From Massilia alkalitolerans DSM 17462 (GTDB taxonomy: Bacteria > Pseudomonadota > Gammaproteobacteria > Burkholderiales > Burkholderiaceae_D): 64,000 bases of DNA. The notes beneath the pieces were generated by a model that saw only the letters and a list, made by a program, of their open reading frames with translations, had not been told where the DNA came from and did not search any database. The stretch covers positions 124,001 through 188,000 of the forward strand of contig NZ_ATYR01000008.1 of assembly GCF_000427785.1 (NCBI RefSeq), given 5' to 3'. The translations under genes were made by a program, and so were the position numbers. Positions 44,521-52,363 of the stretch are shown here, piece by piece. The first letter of the stretch is position 1, and the number at the start of each line of letters is the position of its first letter.

Positions 44521-45254
44521 GTGCGAACCAGCAGCGAAGGAATACGCGGCAGCATGCCGAAGAACAGGGCCACGTGCAGGCGCGTGATCAGGACGTTGTC
44601 GGTCCAGGCCTTGAAGTGCGAGACCCCGTCTTCCGGATAGCCGACTTTCGTCGGCAGGTTGACCACCGTCACGCCGTCCCAGTACAGGCGCACCAGGATC
44701 TCGATGTCGAAATTCATGCGCAGGCCGAGGCGGCGCCGTGCGGCCAACGCCAGAACCGGCGCCACCGGGTAGACGCGGAAGCCGCACATCGAGTCGCGGA
44801 TCGCCAGCGACAGGGTGTTGATCCAGACCCAGACGTGGGTCAGGTAGCGGGCGTACAGGCGCACAGCCGGCACCGATTCATCGTACACCGGGCAGCCGGC
44901 AACCACCGCCTGCGGCCCGGCGCGCGCGGCCTCGAGGAAGCGCGGGATATCGGCGACGCTGTGCTGGCCGTCGGCGTCGACCTGCAGCACGTGGCTGTAG
45001 CCGTCGCGCGCCGCGCGCCTGAAGCCGGTGAGGACCGCGCCGCCCTTGCCCTGGTTGACGGCATGCCGCTCCAGCACCACCCGGCCGCGGTGCGCCGCGG
45101 CCAGGGCCTCGAGCACGGCTGCGCAGGCCGGCGAACAGCCGTCGTCCACCAGGATGCAGGGCAGCCCGTGGGTCAGCACCCCGTCCAGCACCTTGGCAAT
45201 CGCGTGCTCGTGGTTGTAAACCGGGATGACCACGCAGGGATGGAAGGGCTTCAC
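44508..45254 (-). CDS. Family 2 glycosyltransferase (ApeJ glycosyltransferase half)
   Basis: Dolichol-phosphate-mannose-synthase-like GT2 of 248 residues. It has VVIPVYNHEHAIAKVL, the nucleotide-sugar site ILVDDGCS, the DXD-like VDADGQH and the SMCGFRVYP segment. It likely adds a sugar to the lipid that carries the polyene. It starts one base after the methyltransferase gene and overlaps the acyltransferase gene; both are joined in one protein in other loci. Confidence 0.87.
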   Translation of the reverse strand: MKPFHPCVVIPVYNHEHAIAKVLDGVLTHGLPCILVDDGCSPACAAVLEALAAAHRGRVVLERHAVNQGKGGAVLTGFRRAARDGYSHVLQVDADGQHSVADIPRFLEAARAGPQAVVAGCPVYDESVPAVRLYARYLTHVWVWINTLSLAIRDSMCGFRVYPVAPVLALAARRRLGLRMNFDIEILVRLYWDGVTVVNLPTKVGYPEDGVSHFKAWTDNVLITRLHVALFFGMLPRIPSLLVRTWRT

Positions 45255-45255
45255 C

Positions 45256-46332
45256 TTATTGCGCCTTCTCGAAACGCAGCAGCGAATGGCAGTAGCCGAT
45301 GCCGTCGCGCGCGGTCACCAGCTTCAGGCCGGCCATCTCCGCCAGGCGGATGTAGTCGGCGCTTTCGTACACCTTGCTGTTACCACTCGCCATGACGTTG
45401 AAGTAGGGCGAGGTATTGATCAGGCAGTAGGCGGCGATGTCGTAGCGCTGGCGGTCCCAGAAGGTGTCGAGCACCAGCACCTGGCCGCGCGGGCCCAGGG
45501 CTCCTGCCACGCGCTCGAAGATGCTGGCGATAGCGGCTTCCGAGAAGCAGCTCAGGAACTGGCTCATCCAGACCAGGTCCATGTCGCCCGGCAGTGTCGC
45601 GCCAGGCTCGAGCAGGTCGGTCGGGTGCAGGCTGGCGCGCTCGCGCAGGCCGGCCGCACGCAGGTTCTCCTCGGCCACGGCCAGTTGGCCCGGCAGGTCG
45701 ACCAGGTGCAGGACGACGCGCTCGTTGGCGGCCAGCGCGGCCAGACTGAACTTGCCGGTGTTGGCGCCGATGTCCATCAGGCGGCGCGGGCTAGTGGCGA
45801 ACACGTCCGGCATGATCTCCGGGAACGAGGTGTCGGAATAATAGTGGTCGAAGGCGAGCCAGCTGGTGCGCGCCGGCTCCGGCAACTGGGACAGGCCCTG
45901 GTACAGGGTCGGCCAGTCGCCGAACACCTTCAGGCCGAGCGGCTTTTCGGCGTCCAGCGTGTGTTCCAGCTCGAACAGCGCCTGGTAGCAGACGTCGTGG
46001 TTGAAATCGATGTTCACCTGGGTGATCGGGTCGGTCAGGATCACAAAGCCGGTCTTGTCCAGCACGTAGCGGCCCTCCTCCAGGTACACGACGCCGGCGG
46101 ACAGACAGGTCTCGAGCACCACCCTCAACACATAGGGCGTCCAGCGGCCGGTGGCCGCGAGCTGGTCCACCGACAGGCCGGTGTCGCCGGCGTCCGCGAT
46201 CGCCTGCAGCATGCCGCGCTTCCAGGCGAAGCGCACGCACTGGAACACGACCGGGGCAAAAGCGATCTTCTGGGCTTCGAAGCGGGCCTCGAAAGCGCTT
46301 TGGCGCGTCGGCGAGAATTTTTTGTTTTGCAT
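45256..46332 (-). CDS. apeB: SAM-dependent methyltransferase (ApeB-like)
   Basis: O- or C-methyltransferase of 358 residues with an N-terminal winged-helix dimerisation part (about 20-130) and a Rossmann domain whose SAM motif is LMDIGANTGKFSLAAL (about 185-200), then HLVDLPGQL. In studied aryl polyenes the aryl head group is methylated, and this gene is the candidate. It starts seven bases after the ligase/dehydratase gene. Confidence 0.85.
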   Translation of the reverse strand: MQNKKFSPTRQSAFEARFEAQKIAFAPVVFQCVRFAWKRGMLQAIADAGDTGLSVDQLAATGRWTPYVLRVVLETCLSAGVVYLEEGRYVLDKTGFVILTDPITQVNIDFNHDVCYQALFELEHTLDAEKPLGLKVFGDWPTLYQGLSQLPEPARTSWLAFDHYYSDTSFPEIMPDVFATSPRRLMDIGANTGKFSLAALAANERVVLHLVDLPGQLAVAEENLRAAGLRERASLHPTDLLEPGATLPGDMDLVWMSQFLSCFSEAAIASIFERVAGALGPRGQVLVLDTFWDRQRYDIAAYCLINTSPYFNVMASGNSKVYESADYIRLAEMAGLKLVTARDGIGYCHSLLRFEKAQ

Positions 46333-46339
46333 GCTCGGT

Positions 46340-48010
46340 CTAGGTCAGGAGGATGCGGCCGCTGGCATGGGCGCCGGCGTCCGAGAAATAGCGGAAATGG
46401 AGCTGGCCCTTCTCCGCGTCGTGCGCCAGCTCCAGCTGCACCGGGCACTCCGGGCGGATCATCTGCTGGAACTTGAGCGCATTGATGCCGCCGAACGCCA
46501 GCCCGAGGCCGAAATGCTCGCGGCCGTAATGGATCGCCCAGTCGACCTGCACCACGCCGGGCAGCACCGGGGCGACGCTGAAGTGGCCATCGAAGTACAG
46601 CAGGTTCGCGGGGACGCTCAGCTCCAGCAGCACGCGCGCGGGTGCCTGCTCCAGCAGGCGCATGCGTGGATAGCGCGGACGCTCGTCCAGCAGGGCCAGC
46701 AGGGCCGCCTGGGTGGTCTTGCCCTGTGCGTTCACCGGCATGCGAGCGAGGAAGCGCCAGCGGCGCGGCAGCGCGACGGCCTCGATGCCGGCGCAGAGCT
46801 GCCTGCGCAGGCGAGCGCTGAGCGCAGCGCGGCCCTCCCCGCCAAGTATCGCCTGCCCTGCTTCGTTCGGCACCACGAAGGCGGCCAGCACCTGGCGGCC
46901 AGGGGCCGGCACCGGCACCACTTTCGCCTCGATCGCCAGGCCGCCGGCAAGCAGCGCGGCTTCGATGGCGTCGAGCGAGATGCGCTTTTCCTCGATCTTG
47001 ACGATGCGGTCGGCGCGGCCGCGCAGCAGGAAGCCGCCGCTGCCGGCTTCGGCGCGGTCGGCCAGGCGCTGCCAGCCGTCCGGGCCGGCATAGTCCGACT
47101 GCACTTCGAGCAGGCCGTCGGCAGCGAGGCGCCACTGCACCCCGGGCAGCGGCTGCCAGGCTTCCCCTGCCGGACGCCGGCGCCAGGCCACGCCGCCGGT
47201 CTCCGAGCTGCCGTAGACTTCGATCGGGGCCTGCCCCAGCAGTGCACCGGCATGTGTCGATGCTTCCTGTTCCAGCATGCCGCCGGACGAGAACACCGCG
47301 CGCAGCTGGCGCGCGGCGCCGTTCCAGTCGAGGTGCTCCGGCAGGCGCTTCAGGTGCGCCGGGCTGGCCAGCAGCACGCAGGGGCGCTCGACCAGCGCCA
47401 GGGCCAGGGATTCGGGGAATTCGTGGCGCGCGGCATGCACCGGGCGGCCCTGGGCCAGCGGCCACAGGACGCGGAACAGCAGGCCGTAGATGTGCTGGTG
47501 CGAGACGGTCGAGACGATGGCGGCAGCGCCCAGGCTGCGCCCGAACTGGGCTTCCAGCGCGGCGATCTCGCCGGTCAGCTGCGACAGCTGCTTCGGGATC
47601 GGCAGCGGCGCGCCGGTGCTGCCCGAGGTGAACACGACCAGTGCCGGAAATGCGGGCGCCGGGGGCGTCCACTCGCCCTGCCAGTCGTCGCCGGCAAGCG
47701 GGGCCTGCGCGCCGGGGAAAGCGCCCCAGAAGGCACCGACCCGCTCCCCCAGGGCCGCGCAGGTCGCCGGCAGCACATCGGCGCCGAGCCAGACGGTCTT
47801 GCCCGACAGCCAGGCACCCAGCAGGCTGGCCGCGAATTCGAGGCTGTCCTCGTGGTACAGCGCCACTTGGCTGGCAGGCGTGCGGCGGCCGAGCGCGGTC
47901 CAGGCGCGCACGCGCGCGAGCAAGGCGCCGTGCTTCACGGGGCTGCCGTCGCGCCAGCCTGCCAGGGCCTCGGGCGAACGGGTGGCGATTCGGTAGAACA
48001 GCTCAGACAT
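46340..48010 (-). CDS. Fused acyl-ACP synthetase and dehydratase (ApeH-ApeI)
   Basis: A 556-residue protein with two parts. Residues 1 to about 440 form an AMP-forming ligase: the P-loop VVFTSGSTGAPLP, then YGSSETGGVAWR and the hinge GRADRIVKIEEKRISL. Residues about 455-556 form a hotdog domain with YFDGHFSVAPVLPGVVQVDWA, a FabA/FabZ-like dehydratase signature. In E. coli and Xenorhabdus these are separate proteins (ApeH, ApeI). It would activate the aryl starter onto an ACP and dehydrate intermediates. ATG 48010 overlaps apeG. Confidence 0.9.
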   Translation of the reverse strand: MSELFYRIATRSPEALAGWRDGSPVKHGALLARVRAWTALGRRTPASQVALYHEDSLEFAASLLGAWLSGKTVWLGADVLPATCAALGERVGAFWGAFPGAQAPLAGDDWQGEWTPPAPAFPALVVFTSGSTGAPLPIPKQLSQLTGEIAALEAQFGRSLGAAAIVSTVSHQHIYGLLFRVLWPLAQGRPVHAARHEFPESLALALVERPCVLLASPAHLKRLPEHLDWNGAARQLRAVFSSGGMLEQEASTHAGALLGQAPIEVYGSSETGGVAWRRRPAGEAWQPLPGVQWRLAADGLLEVQSDYAGPDGWQRLADRAEAGSGGFLLRGRADRIVKIEEKRISLDAIEAALLAGGLAIEAKVVPVPAPGRQVLAAFVVPNEAGQAILGGEGRAALSARLRRQLCAGIEAVALPRRWRFLARMPVNAQGKTTQAALLALLDERPRYPRMRLLEQAPARVLLELSVPANLLYFDGHFSVAPVLPGVVQVDWAIHYGREHFGLGLAFGGINALKFQQMIRPECPVQLELAHDAEKGQLHFRYFSDAGAHASGRILLT

Positions 48011-48548
48011 GGTGCAATCGCTTGAAACGCATGCGCAGCAGGTATTCCCCACCGAACATCAGGCCCATCAGGATGTACGCGATCACGCCGTTGTACAACG
48101 ACCAGACCGCGCTTGTGGCGAACAGCGCAGTGCCTAGCGCGGCCGTACCGTTCAGGACGAAGAACACGCACCAGGCCTGGGTCACGCGCCGCGTGTAGGC
48201 GACGCCGGCCGGCGGCAGAGCGGGCTCGCGCAGGCGCGCCAGGCGCTCGGCGAGCGGCATGCCCGACACCAGGCTGGCGCCGAAGGCGGCCAGCAAGGCC
48301 CCATTGACCAGCACCGGATAGAGCTTGAGCGGCAGCACGGCGTTCGATGCGACGGCCACCGCCACCAGCACCAGGGCCCCGCCCGCGGTCCAGCGCGCCG
48401 TGCTGCTCAAGCGCAGCATCGGCAGACGCGTGGCCGCCGCCAGGAGCAGCAGTCCTGCCAGCCAGCGCGGTTCGACGCTATCTTGGCCGAACCAGATCGC
48501 CAGCGGATAGGCCAGCGTCAGCGCGGCCGCCAGGACGTTCCAGAACAC
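48003..48548 (-). CDS. apeG: COG4648 membrane protein (ApeG-like)
   Basis: Integral membrane protein of 181 residues with about five hydrophobic segments and a basic tail (RMRFKRLHHV). VLPLKLYPVLVNGALLAAFGASL and TQAWCVFFVLNG are family marks. Members sit in nearly all aryl polyene clusters and are sometimes mislabelled as gyrase; the role is unknown. The start is GTG 48548, four bases after the apeF stop. Confidence 0.83.
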   Translation of the reverse strand: MFWNVLAAALTLAYPLAIWFGQDSVEPRWLAGLLLLAAATRLPMLRLSSTARWTAGGALVLVAVAVASNAVLPLKLYPVLVNGALLAAFGASLVSGMPLAERLARLREPALPPAGVAYTRRVTQAWCVFFVLNGTAALGTALFATSAVWSLYNGVIAYILMGLMFGGEYLLRMRFKRLHHV

Positions 48549-48552
48549 CGGC

Positions 48553-48825
48553 TCAGGCCGCCTGCTCTTCGGCCAGGCCGGCGAGCGCGTCCACCACGTC
48601 CCCGATGGTGCGGATGGTCTTGAACACCTCCGGCTGCAGGCGCTTGCCGGTCATCTGCTTGAGCTTCACTGCCAGGTCGACGGCGTCGATGCTGTCGATG
48701 TCGAGGTCGGCGTACAGGTTGGACGCCGGGCTCAGGGAGGCGCGGTCGAGCTCGAACATGTCCGCCAGCAGGTCGGCGACCCAGGTGAACAGTTCGTCGC
48801 GGTTCATGTCGTTGATGCTTACCAT
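48553..48825 (-). CDS. apeF: Acyl carrier protein (ApeF-like)
   Basis: A 90-residue ACP with the phosphopantetheine Ser at 45 (DLDIDSIDAVDL). ATG 48825 is favoured, eight bases after AAGGAGG; an ATG two codons upstream lies too close to that site. It carries the growing polyene or starter. Together with apeE it forms a tandem ACP pair, and the phosphopantetheinyl transferase at the operon end should modify both. Confidence 0.92.
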   Translation of the reverse strand: MVSINDMNRDELFTWVADLLADMFELDRASLSPASNLYADLDIDSIDAVDLAVKLKQMTGKRLQPEVFKTIRTIGDVVDALAGLAEEQAA

Positions 48826-48844
48826 GGCCATAGCCTCCTTACGC

Positions 48845-49099
48845 TTACTTTTTTCGGTTCGTTTCAATCATCGCGGCCAGTGCGCGCACCGAGGCGAAAT
48901 GGCGGCGGGTTTCCTGGGATTCGGCCGCCAGGGTGATGCCGTAGCGCTTCTGCAGCGCCACGCCGATCTCGAGGGCGTCGATCGAGTCGAGCCCCAGGCC
49001 CTCCACGAAGAGCGGCGCTTCGCTGTCGATATCGTCGGGGGTAAGGTCCTCGAGCTGCAGGACGTCGATGATCAGTGCTTTCACTTCTTGTTCAAGCAT
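48845..49099 (-). CDS. apeE: Acyl carrier protein (ApeE-like)
   Basis: An 84-residue ACP with Ser39 in GLGLDSIDALEIGV as the attachment site and the usual acidic helix II. It overlaps the acyltransferase gene by eight bases and lies 19 bp before apeF. The two ACPs differ clearly in sequence, which fits a division between starter loading and chain extension as proposed for aryl polyene systems. Confidence 0.92.
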   Translation of the reverse strand: MLEQEVKALIIDVLQLEDLTPDDIDSEAPLFVEGLGLDSIDALEIGVALQKRYGITLAAESQETRRHFASVRALAAMIETNRKK

Positions 49100-49865
49100 G
49101 GTGCTGGCCTTCTTTCATAAAGAACTGTTGCAGGTATTCGGTGAGGCGGCGCGCCGCCACGACCTCGCTCATGGCGTCGCTGCGGTAGCTGTCCACGCCG
49201 ATGTCGTCCCGGACCTCGATCCGGAAATGCGCCTGGCGCGGCGGGACGTGCCACCACTTGTCGCCCTTGCCCAGGGTCGGCGGCTCGCAGCGGATCAGGA
49301 CCGGCGTGATCGGACGGGCGCCGCGCACCGCGACATTCGCGGCGCCGCGCTTGAGTTCGGGCGTACCGCTGCGAGGGGTGCGCGTGCCTTCAGGGAAGAT
49401 GATCAGGTTGCCGCCGGCCCGCAGCGAGGCGATGCAGTCGTCGATCAGTTCGGGGCCGCGGTCGTTACAGATGTATCCTGCCGCGCGTACCGGCCCGCGC
49501 GTAAATGGGTTGTTCCACAGCGCGCCCTTGACGATGCAGTCGGCATTCGGCACGAAGGCGATCAGGAATACGGTATCGATCAGGGTCGGGTGATTGGCCA
49601 GGATCAGCTGACCCCGACGTTCGAGCTTGTCCAGCCCGCGCACCTCGTAGCGCAGCACGCCGAGTCCGCGCATGATGCCCACAAACGCCCGGAAGCTGGC
49701 GCGGATCGTGGCGCGCGCCGCACGCTTGCGCGCCTCGGGAGCACGCACGCACAGGGCCAGCAGCGGGAACACGATCACGCGCAGGAACAGGCCGCCGATA
49801 CCGAACAGCGCGAAACTGAGGCCCGTGGCGAGCACTCGCCAGGCGTGATCCAGCCTAGCCGTCAT
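49092..49865 (-). CDS. apeD: LPLAT-family acyltransferase (ApeD-like)
   Basis: PlsC-type acyltransferase of 257 residues with one or two N-terminal membrane segments (about 10-40), the NHxxxxD motif in LANHPTLIDT and the FPEGTR motif. It transfers an acyl chain to a glycerolipid-like acceptor; in this operon it probably helps build the polyene lipid anchor. ATG 49865 overlaps the apeC 3' end by 11 bases and its stop overlaps apeE. Confidence 0.88.
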   Translation of the reverse strand: MTARLDHAWRVLATGLSFALFGIGGLFLRVIVFPLLALCVRAPEARKRAARATIRASFRAFVGIMRGLGVLRYEVRGLDKLERRGQLILANHPTLIDTVFLIAFVPNADCIVKGALWNNPFTRGPVRAAGYICNDRGPELIDDCIASLRAGGNLIIFPEGTRTPRSGTPELKRGAANVAVRGARPITPVLIRCEPPTLGKGDKWWHVPPRQAHFRIEVRDDIGVDSYRSDAMSEVVAARRLTEYLQQFFMKEGQHHA

Positions 49866-50604
49866 GGCGGCTCCAGGTCCAGCGCTTGCCGCCGGCTGCG
49901 CGCTCCAGGCGGGCGTGGCCGCCGTGCTGGAAACGCAGCAGTTCGAGCCCGCCAGGCATGCGCGCCGGCGCAGCGCCGGGTTCAATGCCCTGGGGACGCC
50001 AGCACAGGCGCACCGTCTCCGGGCCGGCGCTGGCCGGCACCATGGCCCAGGCAAAGGCGAAAGGCTGCTCGTCGCAATCCTCGAACTGGCGCAGGGTCTC
50101 GGGGAGCGCCGTATCGCAGGCAACGAGCAGCACCATCGGGGCGCCGTCGGCAAGCTGGCCGCAGGCCTCGATGACCGCGTGTTCGATGGTGGAGCTGCCG
50201 GCGGCCAGGGCCACGTGGTTGGCGCGGTCGCTGCGCGCGATCGAGAACAGGCCGGCGCTGGCGTTATGCACGGCCAGGCCAAAAGCAGTCGGGGACAGCG
50301 GTTCGCCGCGGGCGAGGTCGCCGAGCAGTTCCACTGCACGCGCCACTTCGCCATGGCGCGAGCAGAATACGGTCGCCACTTCACGCTGCTCGCCCAGGCA
50401 TTCGTAGGCGACTTCGAGCGCCATGCGGCCGAGGAAGCCGGCGCGGCGGCGCAGCATGGCCGGCATCGCGCTCACTTTCGGTTCTTCGCCAGGCGCCAGG
50501 GTCCAGGGGTCGCGCGCCCACTCCATCCAGCGCTGCGGGCTTGTCAGGCCGGGCGCCCAAGCGGCATGTCGGGCAATGGAAAATACGACCTCTGACTCGA
50601 ACAT
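49855..50604 (-). CDS. apeC: Ketosynthase chain-length-factor-like protein (ApeC-like)
   Basis: First gene of the operon, 249 residues. It matches only the N-terminal half of a ketoacyl synthase (Ketoacyl-synt_2 type): VFCSRHGEVARAVELL, FGLAVHNASAGLFSIA and VLLVACDTALPE. There is no active Cys in the nucleophile region (ASAGLF), so it cannot condense alone. In the studied system such a partner pairs with ApeO and affects chain length. A TATAAT box and a large inverted repeat lie upstream. Confidence 0.87.
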   Translation of the reverse strand: MFESEVVFSIARHAAWAPGLTSPQRWMEWARDPWTLAPGEEPKVSAMPAMLRRRAGFLGRMALEVAYECLGEQREVATVFCSRHGEVARAVELLGDLARGEPLSPTAFGLAVHNASAGLFSIARSDRANHVALAAGSSTIEHAVIEACGQLADGAPMVLLVACDTALPETLRQFEDCDEQPFAFAWAMVPASAGPETVRLCWRPQGIEPGAAPARMPGGLELLRFQHGGHARLERAAGGKRWTWSRHDG

Positions 50605-50967
50605 GACTCGCTGTTGTGGAAGTGAAGCGCACTATCTTGCGCTCTGAGAAATTGAACGAAATTATAATCGGTCGATTTGTTTTCGTAGGACCTGTCTTAC
50701 AAATCTCGACCGATTTGCAACAGTCACGATACGGGCATGACGCCGAAAATCGAAGAGGCGGGATGATGCCACAGAGAGATGGGCGACATTCTCACGAATT
50801 GTCACCACAGCACGGAAAATCGCCAAGTCCCTGAGCAGGCTCAACCGTAAAGAGTATGTAGGCGCAGGACTACTCAGCCTGTCCTGGCGAGGGCGCATCC
50901 ATGCGCCGATTGAAACGCCGCGGGTCCCGGCCTTGCACCGGGACCTGTGCTTCATTGCGGAGGTGGC
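50605..50967 (-). promoter_or_regulatory. Control region of the aryl polyene operon
   Basis: A gene-free stretch of 363 bases. On the minus strand a TATAAT -10 box lies at 50666-50661, about 57 bases before the apeC ATG. Overlapping it is an inverted repeat, AATCGGTCGATTTGT (50666-50680) against ACAAATCTCGACCGATT (50699-50715), a likely operator or hairpin. GTCCTACG is at the -35 position. Further out are a GGCGCAT / ATGCGCC hairpin (50892-50907) and a REP-like palindrome (50922-50945). Confidence 0.6.
50922..50945. repeat. REP-like palindrome after the thioesterase gene
   Basis: Arms GGTCCCGG / CCGGGACC around CCTTGCA, preceded by GCG. It shares GTCCCGGCCTTGC-type sequence with the REP units at 17675 and 24791 but lacks their flanks, so it is a degenerate or unrelated member. 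Confidence 0.45.
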
Positions 50968-51396
50968 TCAGTCCGCCGTAGGCAGCAGCGCCCGCAGGCG
51001 TTCCGGCAGCGGCCGGGACTTCTCGGCCTTGAAGTCGATCCATACGAGCTTGGCACCGCCTTCGGCGTGCAGCGCGCCGGCCTGTCCATCCGAACCGACC
51101 AGGCGGATCTCGTGCGTCACTTCGATGCTCGAGCGGCCCGGTGGACCGACATAGGTGCTGACCTCGATCTCACCCGGATAGGTCAGCTGCTTGAGGAAAC
51201 TGCAGTAGGCGTTGACGATGACCGGGCCTTCGGTCGAGGCGGCCGGGTCGGCCAGCGCGCCGGCCTGCTCCAGCCACGCGATGCGCGCCGATTCGATGTA
51301 GCGGAAATAAACGGTGTTGTTGACGTGACCCATCGCATCCATGTCGCCCCAACGGATGGGGATCCTCATGGTATGCACGAACTGCTTGTTGCTCAT
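50968..51396 (-). CDS. Acyl-CoA thioesterase, 4HBT/YbgC type
   Basis: Hotdog thioesterase of 142 residues. IRWGDMDAMGHVNNTVYFRYIESARIAWLE contains the catalytic Asp (WGDMDAMGHVNN) and the family N-terminal helix. It follows the SDR gene by 25 bp on the same strand and may act on short acyl-CoAs in the same pathway. It is separate from the ApeK-type enzyme at 41.6 kb, to which it is only distantly similar. Confidence 0.88.
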   Translation of the reverse strand: MSNKQFVHTMRIPIRWGDMDAMGHVNNTVYFRYIESARIAWLEQAGALADPAASTEGPVIVNAYCSFLKQLTYPGEIEVSTYVGPPGRSSIEVTHEIRLVGSDGQAGALHAEGGAKLVWIDFKAEKSRPLPERLRALLPTAD

Positions 51397-51421
51397 TGCT
51401 TCCTTTGTTGCTCGTTCTTGA

Positions 51422-52198
51422 TTACTGCGCCGTCATGCCGTCGTCGGCCGTGATGACGGCGCCATTGATGAAGTGGGCCTCGTCCGCCGCCAGCAGCAGC
51501 AGGAGCCCGTCGAGGTCTTCCGGCCGGCCGGTGCGCTTGCGGGGCAGCATGTCGATCAGCTTGCGGCCCTGTTCGGTGTCGAAGTAATCCTCGTTCATTT
51601 CGGTCGAGATGTAACCGGGGCAGATGGCATTGACATTGATGCCGTAGCGGCCCCACTCCACCGCCATCGCCTTGGTCATCTGCACCACGCCGGCCTTGCT
51701 CATGCAGTACACGCCGATCTGCGGCAGCACGCGCAGGCCCGCCACCGAGGCGATGTTGACGATGCGGTGCTGCTTGCGCGGGTCGCCCTTGGCGCGCTGG
51801 ATCATGCGCTTGGCGGTCTGCTGCGCGACAAAAAAGGCGCCGCGCAGGTTGGTGTCCATGATGTAGTTGTAGTCTTCTTCGGTGACGTCCAGCAGGCGCT
51901 GGGTGCTCGACACGCCCGAATTGTTGACCAGGATGTCGATCGGGCCGGCCTCGGTCTCGGCGTGCGCGATGGCCGACTTGATGCTGGCCAGGTCGGTCAC
52001 GTCCAGGCGCACCACGTGGGCGGCGCCGCCGTCGGCCTCGATCTCCGCGCGCAGCTCCTTGAGCCGCTCGACCCGGCGCGAGGCCAGCACCACCTGCGCG
52101 CCGGCTCCGGCCAGCGCCTTGGCGAAACGCGCGCCCAGGCCGCTCGAGGCGCCGGTGACCATGGCGATTTTTCCTTCGTAATTGACTTCGATGCCCAC
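51422..52198 (-). CDS. SDR-family oxidoreductase
   Basis: NAD(P)-dependent short-chain dehydrogenase of 258 residues: TGASSGLGARFA (about 14-25), NNSG, the Ser of IASVAG and the YCMSKAG catalytic motif. The start is GTG 52198, with AAGGGGAG four bases before it; ATGs farther up lack such a site. Similar genes beside thioesterases and ETF-QO are found in fatty acid degradation regions, so an acyl-CoA-related substrate is possible. Divergent from the ETF-QO gene. Confidence 0.87.
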   Translation of the reverse strand: MGIEVNYEGKIAMVTGASSGLGARFAKALAGAGAQVVLASRRVERLKELRAEIEADGGAAHVVRLDVTDLASIKSAIAHAETEAGPIDILVNNSGVSSTQRLLDVTEEDYNYIMDTNLRGAFFVAQQTAKRMIQRAKGDPRKQHRIVNIASVAGLRVLPQIGVYCMSKAGVVQMTKAMAVEWGRYGINVNAICPGYISTEMNEDYFDTEQGRKLIDMLPRKRTGRPEDLDGLLLLLAADEAHFINGAVITADDGMTAQ

Positions 52199-52363
52199 GC
52201 GGCTCCCCTTCTTTGTCCATTGCGAAGCCATCATGATTACACAAATCATCAGTATTAGATTGCCGCATCTAATAATGTCCGTAAAATGGCGCCCAACGTT
52301 GCAATCGACAGTAAAAAAGTGCACACTCGTGCTTAAATTTTTCACTCTTATTAGAATAATCAT

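Noticed and set aside
48003-48548. Annotation as a DNA gyrase-related protein (a label used for COG4648)
   Set aside because: It is an integral membrane protein with no gyrase domain.
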